Assembly: GCA_964020975.1 (NCBI GenBank)
Contig: OZ026620.1
Coordinates: forward strand, 72,356,600 to 72,420,599
Reading direction: 5' to 3'
Source: Hermodice carunculata
Lineage: Eukaryota; Annelida; Polychaeta; Eunicida; Amphinomidae
Length of the DNA stretch: 64,000 nucleotides
This document shows, one piece after another, positions 36,117-46,024 of this stretch. A model generated the notes under the pieces. That model made no database searches. It was not told the origin of the DNA and was given only the letters and a program-made list of their open reading frames with translations. A program made the position numbers and the translations under genes. Positions within the stretch are counted from its first letter, which is position 1. Each line of letters begins with the position of its first letter.

Positions 36117-36395
36117 ATGAATGTTCTTTTTGTATCTAAACAACGTTTACATTATACGGCGACTGATGAGAATAGACAAAGGGAGATAAAAATAGGAGCA
36201 GACGAAGACAGGAAAAAGTACAAAGCTTTCTTGAAAGCACTTAAGGCATCAGTTGATAATTGGAATAAACTTAATAGAAGTTCCAAAAGCGCAAAACGTT
36301 TGGTAGTTCCAACCGACTTTTTTATTTCTTTGCAATGTTTATCAACGTTGCGACATTTGAATGACATTATCGATTTCTGTAAAAATTCCCTGTGA
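36117..36395 (+). CDS. Unassigned open frame, 92 codons
   Basis: Starts at an ATG and is rich in charged residues (KIGADEDRKKYKAFLKALKA), with a mixed hydrophobic C-terminal part (SLQCLSTLRHLNDIIDFC). Composition is protein-like rather than repeat-driven, and a helical N-terminal half is plausible. I recognise no domain. It could be a host exon, a transposon fragment or chance. Confidence 0.25.
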   Translation: MNVLFVSKQRLHYTATDENRQREIKIGADEDRKKYKAFLKALKASVDNWNKLNRSSKSAKRLVVPTDFFISLQCLSTLRHLNDIIDFCKNSL

Positions 36396-36857
36396 AAAAT
36401 TGTTCTGAGTTAGGTCCTTAGATCCTCTGTTTCTTCATAGCGTTACACGCAATTTTCAAAGTTAGGATGCAGAGGGGGCCCTCTATATGGACCTTGCAAT
36501 TGTCAAAGGCGCTGAACCTCCAGAGACTTTGCCCCTTTGGTACCGTTGGGGACTAGGCAGTCTTCTGGATCGACGGCCTGCATCCATATTTCCACTTCCA
36601 AATTTTGTAGGATCTGCACAATTGGAATCATTTCCATTGGAGCCGACGAAAGTAAAACAATGACACCGGACAGGACTTGCAGCTGACGTGTTCAAAGACA
36701 CAAGTAATTCCAAAAGACCTACATGTATACTAAAACAACATGTAGGAATTTTGAAAGTCCATTGCAATAAAGATCATGCCGAAAACAGAAATTTGGAAGA
36801 ACGGGTTTGCTTTATTCCTCGTCTTGGTTGGACGATCAGGAAGAATACTTTATAAAT

Positions 36858-36985
36858 ACAATCAAACCTGCTCTACCGGTCTCCTGTATAAAGAGGTCAC
36901 TTGTAAAGCGTCACCTAAAATCAATACATCGCATTTCTGTTGAAAATTACTTCTATTAGGCGGTCACCTGCTTTCCGCGGTCAGC
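36858..36985 (+). mobile_element. pogo/Tigger-like DNA-transposon end
   Basis: TCAAACCTGCTCTACCGGTC, CTGTATAAAGAGGTCAC, GTAAAGCGTCACC and GGCGGTCACCTGCTTTCCGC form the 'CAGTCAAACCT...CGGTCACCTGTATAAAGCGGTCAC' pattern of TcMar-Tigger ends. No transposase nearby. Confidence 0.6.
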
Positions 36986-37239
36986 ATATATGATTATTAT
37001 TATAAGTTACTACCTGTCTAATCACATGGATATTTTCTTGTATACTCTAATAAGACATGTAGTTACTATTTTATCCAGTAAAAGGACTTAAAATGAAAAT
37101 TGATAAAAACAAGTGAAAAGCACAACAATTTATCAAATAACATCAACCATTTAACAACATGTAGAATGCAAGATTTGGCAATAAAGTCTTTTTTCAACTG
37201 AAATAGGTCTATTTTTTTACTGATAACAGTCATTTGATT

Positions 37240-37400
37240 CAGGAGCCTGATCGCAAAACAGGTATGCAAAATTTTTATACCTGTTTGCTGCTCAAGTTCA
37301 AAGCGAGGCTAAAGTATGTATACCCCTGATGGTGCTCATTAATATTCATAAGCCTGATTGCAAAACATGTATACAGAATTTGTATACATGTTTGGTGGAA
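37240..37400. repeat. Two-copy repeat, each with a hairpin
   Basis: GCCTGAT(C/T)GCAAAACA(G/T)GTAT heads both copies (about 37245 and 37351). Hairpin 1 arms are 37256-37265 and 37277-37286; hairpin 2 arms are 37363-37374 and 37382-37393. The arms differ by a paired G:C to T:A change, and hairpin 2 has longer arms. Confidence 0.8.
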
Positions 37401-37486
37401 TTAATACCAAAAAAGGGATTCGGGGAATTCTCTCGTATTGTTAAACCAATCAGCAAACGTAAATTTCATCTATTGGGATATATATG

Positions 37487-37506
<20 letters not shown>

Positions 37507-37572
<66 letters not shown>
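37507..37572. repeat. (GT)n microsatellite
   Basis: GT array after a short AT run (37485-37508). Confidence 0.95.
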
Positions 37573-37573
<1 letters not shown>

Positions 37574-37969
37574 AAGCATTTAAGTTGCCTCCACGTTTCA
37601 GGTGAGATTATCAAGCCCTTATTCCTACCGGGACACGCGACAAACCTGACACGAAAAGCAAAGCATTCAGGGCATGTTTACCCAATTTTTATTTCTTCTG
37701 TATGCTCACTTCCAGCACACTACACCCAGGAACGCCCCGTTGTGTTTGTTCTCAGTGGAATTTTGTTGCCATGTGTTACAGTTTGGGCCGTTTTTTTCCT
37801 AAAATTTAGTTATTTTGGACAGCAAATGACCAAATGTAAAATCCCCCTCGACAATATTTTAGAATCTTTTTAAATTTTTAGCTCAGCTGACTTATCAGTT
37901 AGCTCAACTTATCTCATGGTCCTCCGTCCATCGTCGTCTGTTTGTCCAAACCTGCCATCAACAATTCAA

Positions 37970-38610
37970 ATTTTCAAGTTCTCTGGAATCGTCAGCCAGA
38001 TTCAGCTGAAACTTTGTGGGAATGTACCTTGTGTGGCTCTCTACCACATTTGCTCGAATGGTCACTGTTCTGTCATTTTTGGACCTTTATGACTCTTTCT
38101 GCATTTTTGGGAGGCAAAATCTTTAAAGCATCTTCTAAGAAAGCACTTGGTCAAATATTTCAAAATTGCACAGTAACACTTCTTGTGAGCTGCAGACATT
38201 AATGTGTTCAACGCTGCCATTTTCCGTGTTTTGTGTGTTTTTGCTATTTCTGACGTCTCCAAAACTGTCACTCAAACTGTCTTGAAACCTCGTGGAAATG
38301 CAGCTTTGTGTGTGTGTGTGAGTGGGCGTAAAGGGGGGGGGGGTAAACAAAGTTGTTTACCAGGTGATGATACTCTATGTTCTCAAATTTTGTTGTTTTT
38401 TTCAATTCTGGTATTTGTCTCCTAATGTATAGACTCCTATTATTTACAATGTAAGTCATTGGGCATTCACATTTTTTACTTCGTCAAAACTGTCAACCAG
38501 ATTCACTTCAAGATTGGTGGGAATGTAACTAGCAAGTTTGTTTAAATGGTCTTGCTCCAGCGATTTTAATCTTTTAAAAATCTTCTTCTCCGCAACCGCG
38601 TAGTCAATTG
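37970..38610. repeat. Degenerate repeat units
   Basis: CCAGATTCA followed by GAAACTTTGTGGGAATGTA near 37996 recurs as CCAGATTCA...GATTGGTGGGAATGTAAC near 38497, each followed by a similar AAATGGTC...AATCTT segment. A weaker copy lies near 38265-38300. Unclassified intergenic repeat family. Confidence 0.5.
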
Positions 38611-38814
38611 CTTCCAATTTGCATTGTGACAAGATTGGGGACCCCCAAACCTCAATTTTTCAAACAGATGACGCTGCAAAGTGTGTTTATTTATTTATTT
38701 TTTTTTGGGGGGGGGGCACTGGTAAAGTTTCAATATAAGTGTCCGGGTATATCACCCAAATTTGGCAATACAGACCGGCCTGCAACAATGAAAAAATAAC
38801 AAACAAACATGCTA

Positions 38815-38873
38815 ACATACATACATACATACATACATACATACATACATACATACATACATACATACATACA
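38815..38873. repeat. (ACAT)n microsatellite
   Basis: Perfect tetranucleotide array. A G homopolymer lies at about 38707-38716. Confidence 0.95.
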
Positions 38874-38879
38874 AGCTGT

Positions 38880-41810
38880 GGAGGGTTATCATTCTTTAGC
38901 TCTACCTAAATTGTGTAAAGAAATTTAAAAGCTTACCATAAAAAGGTGTTGATATTTGAAAAAAAAAGTAAAATATGACAATTTTGTCGTAATATTCGAC
39001 AATTGCCACACGACGTTTCAATTTTATTCAGAACTGGGGAGACCTCGATTGCAGTAAATGTTTCCTTTGGAAATGCCGTCTTTAATAGACTGTGGATGAA
39101 ACGAGCACAGGCGACGAGTTTGCAAAGGAAGCCAGGTCTTGATGTGACATAAAGGTTCAGACAACCGTCTGAAGAAGGCGCTTCCGGTCCGGAGGAAAAA
39201 AGTCCTAGCATTGACGTCATCTTAACTCTTTGACTCTAGATGCTTTGGTTTTTATCCTTCCGTATGGCCACAGCTGCCCGGAGAGACAATTATCACCGAA
39301 GGATTCAGCACTGGCACCTTCTCCCAGTCCATAGAACTTTAAGTAGAGCTGACAGAAGGCGTGATTGATGCAGCGGCTTCTCGATTTTGCCTATAATATT
39401 TTAGGTCAATTGGTTACGACAAATATGTCCCGCAAACGAGGTCTTCTCAGTCTAAATTTCAACTGCTCTTTAGAAAAGTACATCTTTTTGAATTAGTTCC
39501 AAAATATTTTGAATCTACGGACATCCAAAGATAGCTGCTCCACAAAACGTTTTTACAATAGCAAAACTGTTAACTTTCCTTAAGTGCTAGGAAAGCTTGA
39601 ACTATGGCAGCAACATCGAATGTGGAGTTCTCAAAGAGTTGCTTACTGGAAGAGTTGAACACGTTAGCTGGGCGGAATATAGTTGAGCAGGAACTGTATC
39701 CAAAATGTAACATCACTTCTTTAAAGCAAATGTGAATGAAACCATGTAACTGTATCAAGTAATCGAACGATGAGAATCTGTAGTTTAACCCAGAGCATAT
39801 TTGGTTCACCAACGAAATAGAGTAAAACCAAACGATCATTGTGAAATTTGATTTTGGATATTCCCTGTAATATTACACCCAACGAAACTGCTCATTTGGA
39901 CACCTCATCACCAACTTGTTCATCCCACTATATACTCTTTTTCTACATAATAAAACCCTTAGAACACCATCCGCACATGGCAAGACTTTAACTGTGTGAG
40001 AAATGGCTATACGTTTTCTACCAGATTTTGACATTCAATTATGTAAATCAATAGCTCCAAACATTATGTCCGAACCAATGAAAAAACTCTTCCAACTGAA
40101 TGGTCAAGATGAGCGTGAGCAATATTTATGATTTTCATGAACTCTTTTTTCTTCGATAATTGATCTAAAGCAAAGTCAAATTTAATTCAAAAAGCATTAT
40201 TATATAAGAAAGATTTTCCACCAAACCTTATTTAATCCAAAACCAAGGTTATATCCTGAATACTTGCCATTCTGAATGAATGACTACAAGGTTCCCTACT
40301 GTATTATTCCAAGACTAAATATTGATGTATGCCTTTTTTCCCCCCACTCAGAACAACAAATGTTATACGGCCCCTTCTACGTGCTGGGCGAGGCTGCATA
40401 TGTGCACAAGTCTGTTTCGGACATGATGTAACAATTTGAACACATAGGCATTTTCTGCACATATTGCAGTGCAGTAAGTGTTCCAAATGTAATTAGACTG
40501 ATGTTATTTCTTATAATTGTCTGATGAATATAGTTTGTTATCGGTAAGGTCATGTCAGGTTGGTTTAAACATATTTATTGCAAAAACAATTGGCCATCAA
40601 TGTCAGGTTGGCTCAAAGTGTTTGATATACAGCTGATACATGGTTAGTTTCAATGAATGGGTAAATTTATACATATTTGGCTTTCTCTCTCTTGTATAAA
40701 CAATTAGCATCCAAATCAGCTGACTGACAAGTTGACCTATGTTTGATTATCAGGGAGCAAAATTAAAACTGTTACATGGAAAACAGCTATACCTACAGTT
40801 ACCTTTAGGAATTTCAACATGATTTCTCTCTCTCTCTCTTTCTTTTTTTTCATAAAACCTAACTCTTTTTTCTGATAAATGTAGCAGGATTTTACAATAA
40901 TTAGGACTGTTTTACATTTTGACCTATTGAACTTTATAGAAACATGAGTTAGATGGCCATTATGCTCGGCTGACTTGCAGATGACTTACAATGGCATACT
41001 ACAGTTTTTGAATTTTTAATTATCACCTTTATAAATGACTTATAAGATGACTTGTGGGATTCCATGCTTTCTTGAACATTTAGATTTCCTTTCAAAAATT
41101 ACTTCGGAAACCATACTTGAAATGTGACTGCTATGCTTACAAATTTTAGCAATTGTAATGCGATTGGACTACTATTCTTTCAATTTTGATTACGGTTTTG
41201 TGTTTTGAGACTTGATTCCACTAGTTTCTGGCTGATATTTAATATTTGAACCAGTGTACTTGCAAACTCTGACGATGTATTCACTTTTCACCATTATACT
41301 TGCACATTCAAACACTTTTCATTTTAAATACATTTATTTTATCTCCTTTAAAACAATATCATGCCCTTAACCACATGTCTGAAACACATTGAAATGTATA
41401 ATCATTTGTTTTGAAATTTCATAGTAGTACTTCTACGACACCTCTAGACCTTGTTTAGCTTAACGAGGGGCGTTGCAATGTTCCTCTTTCCTATATTTTT
41501 ATCAATGTTTTTTAAAATATTTTTTTGAAATTTTCGACCTCTCCCACACGACATGATAGGTTCTCTTCAAACTTAATGGAAATTCAGCTTGACCCAGTCT
41601 TAACTACCTTTGTGCCCCAGGTGGAAGTACTGTGGTTTGCTGATTTTGAATTATAAAAGTACATACTGAATAATCAGAGTACGTGCAGCTTCAAGGATAC
41701 CAATTCAAAATATTTATTCTCTGACACCAGTGACGGCTAAATGGTTTGCAATTACAATCACTTTCGTTTACCGCATGCCCCAGTAGGACTTATTCTGGGT
41801 CAGCCTAGGC
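38880..41810. other. No gene recognised
   Basis: AT-rich. On the minus strand near 39000-39180 TTGAAACGTCG and CTTCTTCAGACGG occur, a wording often seen near Penelope-element ends, but nothing else supports an element. A Cys-rich 60-codon minus frame at 40304-40486 has no recognised domain. Confidence 0.35.
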
Positions 41811-41812
41811 AA

Positions 41813-42488
41813 GGCTGCTCAGGCATTCATCTTGTTGGACGGTATCATGTTGATCTTCTCCAACACGCATCAGATAATAACGACACTACCAAAATAGTTG
41901 AATATTTAGAGGCGGTCCATGTGTATATAACATTTTCCCTGTTGACTTTTTTTATCTGTATTTAGTGTCACAGGTCCCTGGATGCATTTTTTTATCATTT
42001 AACTGAAAAGCTAACGATTGTCAGACGTACTCTACAAAACGCAACGTTGCGGATATAAATCTTGCTTTCCAAGAACTTGGTCTGTGGTGTTATTATCAAC
42101 AGGTTGTTCTGTCTTTTTGTATGAAACTGGTGCCGCAAGGTATTAACATGAGGCTGTTCAGGCATTCATCTTGAAGGACTCTATTATCTTGTTCTTGTCC
42201 AACACGCAGAAGTGAATAACGAAACTACCATAATAGTTGAATGTTCAGAGGTGGTTTATGTGTACACAACTGTTTCCCTGTTGACTTTATTTTGTATGTA
42301 TTTCACATGTCCTTGGATGCAACTTTTTATCTTTAAGCTTAAAAGCTAACGATTGTCAGAAGTTCATTACAAGATGCACCGTTGCGGATATAAATCTTGC
42401 TTTCCAAAAACTTGGTCTGTGGTGTCATTTTCAACAGGTTGTTCTACCCTTTTGTATGAAACTGGTGCAGCAAGGTATTCACGTGAGG
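41813..42488 (+). repeat. Two-copy tandem duplication, 338-bp unit
   Basis: Units 41813-42151 and 42152-42488 align over their whole length with moderate divergence (shared blocks GCGGATATAAATCTTGCTTT, ACTTGGTCTGTGGTGT, CAACAGGTTGTTCT, TTTTGTATGAAACTGGTGC). One frame is open at the start of both: CSGIHLVGRYHVDLLQHAS in unit 1 and CSGIHLEGLYYLVLVQHAE in unit 2. No domain was recognised. Confidence 0.85.
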
Positions 42489-42689
42489 AAAAAGCTTGAT
42501 ATTATCTTAAATGGGAAAGTGTCTGTACTCTCAAGAATGACCTTTGAGCCTTATCTAGATTTTCATGTATTTTAATACGTTTTTCTTCGGCTGATGAACA
42601 ACTTGCAGATCCAAGTACTAACGCATGCTACTCTTCCTAAGTCATGCACATGCTTCCCATGCCCTGCTTCTTATTGCATCCGGCCCAAG

Positions 42690-42690
<1 letters not shown>

Positions 42691-42740
<50 letters not shown>

Positions 42741-42758
42741 GATCTATCTATATATCTA

Positions 42759-42796
<38 letters not shown>

Positions 42797-42813
42797 CGTC
42801 CGTCCGTCCGTCC

Positions 42814-42851
<38 letters not shown>

Positions 42852-42897
42852 GTCAGTCTGTCTGTCTGCCGGCTGTCTATATGTCTCTCTAATCTCC

Positions 42898-42932
<35 letters not shown>

Positions 42933-42970
42933 GCTGTCTGTCTGTCTGCCCGTCTGTCTATGTGTCTATT
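42691..42970. repeat. Compound tetranucleotide microsatellite
   Basis: CTAT, then CTGT, then CCGT, back to CTGT and CTAT in nested order, followed by a second CTAT/CTGT block. Reading frames through it are artefacts. Confidence 0.95.
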
Positions 42971-43339
42971 TGCTGTATCAGAAGATTGATACAGCAGAGC
43001 ACTCACGGAAATGCAAGATATATTCTTCGACATACAGTGCATAAATAGAAAACACATACTGAAATGCAAAGTTGTATCTGAATTACCGTATCCAGTTTAA
43101 CACAAGTATACAAGGATTCCATCAATTCAAAGTTCAAGCGCATGGATAAGTGCAAACGTACGCACGTTCATCCCGTGGAAATGAAAATAAATCATCTGTT
43201 TCCTAAATGTTAGCATTTATTGCACAGAGCTGTTAGAATGTTGTGCAAAAAGCGTTTTTATTGAAGTGTTTCTTATTGAAACAGCATAGCAGTATACTTT
43301 TCAGGCGTTCATGTAAGTATATACGGACTTTATTCTGCA

Positions 43340-43379
43340 AATAATAATGTTAATTCTTTTTGCAGCTTACACTTGTTAA
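43340..43379 (+). promoter_or_regulatory. 3' splice site before PKS B start codon
   Basis: TTAATTCTTTTTGCAG (AG at 43364-43365) precedes a 14-nt leader and ATG, as in gene A. This implies an upstream non-coding exon. Confidence 0.7.
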
Positions 43380-43603
43380 ATGGATAAAGGGACGTTAGAA
43401 GGGAAGCATGCAATTGCAATCATTGGTTCCTCTTGCAAGTTTCCTGGCGCAGAAACGTTGGATGAATACTGGAGATTGCTGGAAAATGGAGAGAACCACA
43501 TAGTAGACATTCCTCCTGAAAGGTGGGACAAGGATGTCTTTTACGATGCGGACCCAAGGTCAAAGGGGAAGAGCTATGTGCAAAAAGGATCTTTTGTGGC
43601 CAA
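43380..43603 (+). CDS. Type I polyketide synthase B, first coding exon
   Basis: Encodes the start of a beta-ketoacyl synthase domain, with 9 of 75 residues different from gene A. KS features: IAIIGSSCKFPGA (12-24), DEYW.LLENGENH (28-40), DIPPERW (43-49), FYDADP (54-59), KGSF (69-72). It ends with GCC-AA before GTAAGT at 43604, so the Lys75 codon is split and completed by exon 2. The intron start (CAAGTGCTTT; CCAGGTTTTGCC) is alignable with gene A's intron start, and the sequence about 140 bp upstream (TTAGAATGTTGTGCAA) also has a close match in gene A. Substitutions are mostly conservative, consistent with two functional paralogues. Confidence 0.92.
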
Positions 43604-43671
43604 GTAAGTTACAAGTGCTTTATCACTAACAGTACCAGGTTTTGCCTATGAAAAAAAAAATGTTTAAGGAA

Positions 43672-43763
43672 TTAAGTGTGGCGTGGCATTCATTGTTGCC
43701 AACGGAGTCTCCCCGCTTCCTGAGTGATATGTTGACGACAATGAATGCCACGCCATACTTAAG
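43672..43763. repeat. Small hairpin element in PKS B intron 1
   Basis: Arms of about 25 bp (43672-43696 and 43738-43762) differ at one position. Both begin with TTAA and contain TGGCGTGGCATTCATTGT or its complement. Total about 92 bp, 68 bp after the splice donor. It resembles a tiny MITE or foldback; gene A lacks it. Confidence 0.75.
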
Positions 43764-44419
43764 TCCTATCGTAATATGGTTTCAAATTACCCCCCCCCCC
43801 CAAAAAAAAATATGAAGCAAAAATGGAATAACTGGCCTATTTTCACCCATTATCATGCCGTTCCCGTATGCGTGCATACTTCCTCCACTGCAAAATGTAC
43901 CGTTTTGGAGATGAGCGGGGTCATATTTGAAGACCATCCAAACGGTTCGCTGATTTAAGCCTACCTCCAGATAATCCACCAAAAATTAAAGTATAATGCA
44001 TCTATTGCAGATAAACATAGATAAATACCACATGTTTGAAAGAAATCATGTATTTTTGTCAATCCATTAATTAAGGCTTGTACAAGTACAAGACAGCATA
44101 GAGGGATACATATTTGATCGAATGTGACAAATTGTCTCAAATTTGCACCTTTCAGTTTAATTTTAATATCCTAAGATTGATCTTCCATACGGCGCGACGC
44201 CACACGTGACAAAAGCTGATCACTACCGCTCCTTCGGAATGATACGGGCTGGGGCTTCCTATTCAGAGGTTGTAAGTCAAATGTGTTGCGCTTATTCCGC
44301 CATTAGGAAAATGGATGCTCGGCTTCAGGACACAGGGTCTTAAGCCAACGGCGATATTCAGGGTGTGAAAAAGTTACCACAGTGTACAAGATAGGCAGTT
44401 AATTATAACATTTTCCATC

Positions 44420-44740
44420 TGCGTGACAAATTTGGACTGTAGGCCGTAAGGCCAGAGAAACCCCTAGAACACGCAACTCCCACATTAGCATTTCGACAGA
44501 AAGGCAAAATTTGTAGGAGAAACTTCTGAGTGCCATAAGACCTTTTATGGGAAAACAATTGACACCTGCTCGCCGTCAGAGTCGCTTGGTATGCTCCCGC
44601 CAACATATCCACTGGAACCAGGCCCAATGGAGAGGAGTCCTATTCTCTGGTGAATCCCAATTTTTCCCTAGCAAGGACTGACGGATGGCAGAATGTGTGG
44701 CGCAGACATGGTAGAGATGGGGCGATTGAAGGCACTTGCC
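44420..44740 (+). pseudogene. Tc1/mariner transposase relic
   Basis: Plus-strand pieces: VGRKARETPRTRNSHI (GRPR-like), LLSAIRPFMGKQLTPARRQS, then QHIHWNQAQWRGVLFSGESQ and, after a one-base shift, LARTDGWQNVWRRHGRDG. This follows Tc1 transposase ('HRrARLaWAreHihW...QWr.VLFsDESrF.L.raDGr..VWRR.G'). The catalytic Asp of SDESRF is Gly here, so it is inactive. Terminal repeats were not found. Confidence 0.8.
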
Positions 44741-44939
44741 AAGCCATCTAGGCTCGGCTCTGCATCAAGCACGTTAAGACAAGTACCAATGCACAACGAA
44801 GAAAACGCTAAATGTAAGCACGTTTGTCTGTCATGTAACCACTGAGCAGTCATGCCGCGTGTGCAGAAAGTTGAAATCTGTTGTTAAGACGCTTTAAACA
44901 ATAGAGTCGATATGCCTTTCCCATAATATAAATATTTAG

Positions 44940-46020
44940 GTAATTTATTTTCTGCAAGTTGGCATGGACACCTGCTTTCAGCACCTTGGCATCACAGTCT
45001 CAGAAACCTGTATCTATAATTAAACAAGCTTTTCAAAAGTGTAATGGTTTGCCTTTTTCAGTAGCTATGGAGGTATTTGACAAGATGGTTTCCCGACTTT
45101 TACATATGGGGCAGAGGTTTGAGGACACCAGTACTCAAAACATATTGAAGATAATATACACGAAATTTTAAATATATATTCGTAGAATTATACGAAATTC
45201 CAGTAAAATGACAGCTTTAGAATAATGTGGCCATCACTCAGTACTTTCTATTAAAAATGTGTGCTCAATTTGGGTTGAAATGATTGAAAATGCCTGATGG
45301 TAGAATGCCAAAGGCCTGCTGTCTTATGTGGAAAAGATTGGATGAAAATGGAACGAAAACTTCGCAACACAAATAAAACAATAACTTGATAAATTTGGTT
45401 TTAGTTATGTTTGGAAATGTCAAGAATTAGGTTCTGAAGATATTTTTTTAAATGTATGTGCAGAGGTTTAAAGATTGTTTTCAACAGGATTGGACAAGCA
45501 GCGTAAACGACAGCCCAAAGATAAAAAACTATAGTAAATTTAAAGTCTCTTGGAGCCTGAACAATATTTAATGTCCATCTCCATCAGGAAGCATCTCATA
45601 CCATTGGCAAAACTTAGAGTCTGCAATCAAAGTTTGAAAATAGAAACTGACAGACTTCATGGTTCTGATACTAACAATTGTTGATGTGTCCTTTGTAATA
45701 CAAGTTGTATTGAAGAACGATTTCATTTTTATTCTGTGCCCAAGTTATCATAATTTACAGATTAATTATTTACCGAGTTATTATGTAACATATCCAAATG
45801 ACAGAAATTATTTGCTCTTATGTCTTGAAATGTCTTGAAAATTCAACATCAATATTGTGTCAAATTGTCGGGTTCTTAGCTCATGCATTTGAGGAAAGAG
45901 GCGAATTATTAAGTTCTACTGTTTTTGAAATTTAAGTTATTTTGTATCTGTTCACTCTGTCAGTTATGTATCAATTTTTTTTGCATTCAATGTATTGTAC
46001 AATAGGCCTGACCCCTCAAA
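44940..46020 (+). pseudogene. LINE C-terminal half
   Basis: Begins KCNGLPFSVAMEVFDKMVS...GAEV.GHQ (consensus 'elFDkmV.PvLlYGaEvWG') and continues with IEDNIHE, GRMPKACCLMWKRLDE, SISIRKHLIPLAKLRVCNQS, LKIETDRLHGSDTNNC, CVLCNTSCIEERFHFYS and LPSYYVTYPNDRNYLLL. This order is the post-RT part of a LINE with a C-terminal CCHC/HC-type zinc knuckle. Several stops. The RT core is absent; the Tc1 relic lies just upstream. Confidence 0.75.
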
Positions 46021-46024
46021 GTAC

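Noticed and set aside
39000-39190. Penelope-like end or ribozyme suggested by CTGAAGAAGGCGC and GAAACGTCG wording
   Set aside because: No matching stem, no ORF and no second copy in the window.
40304-40486. Cys-rich 60-codon minus frame as a zinc finger
   Set aside because: Cys/His spacing fits no known finger, and the frame includes a homopolymer-derived part.
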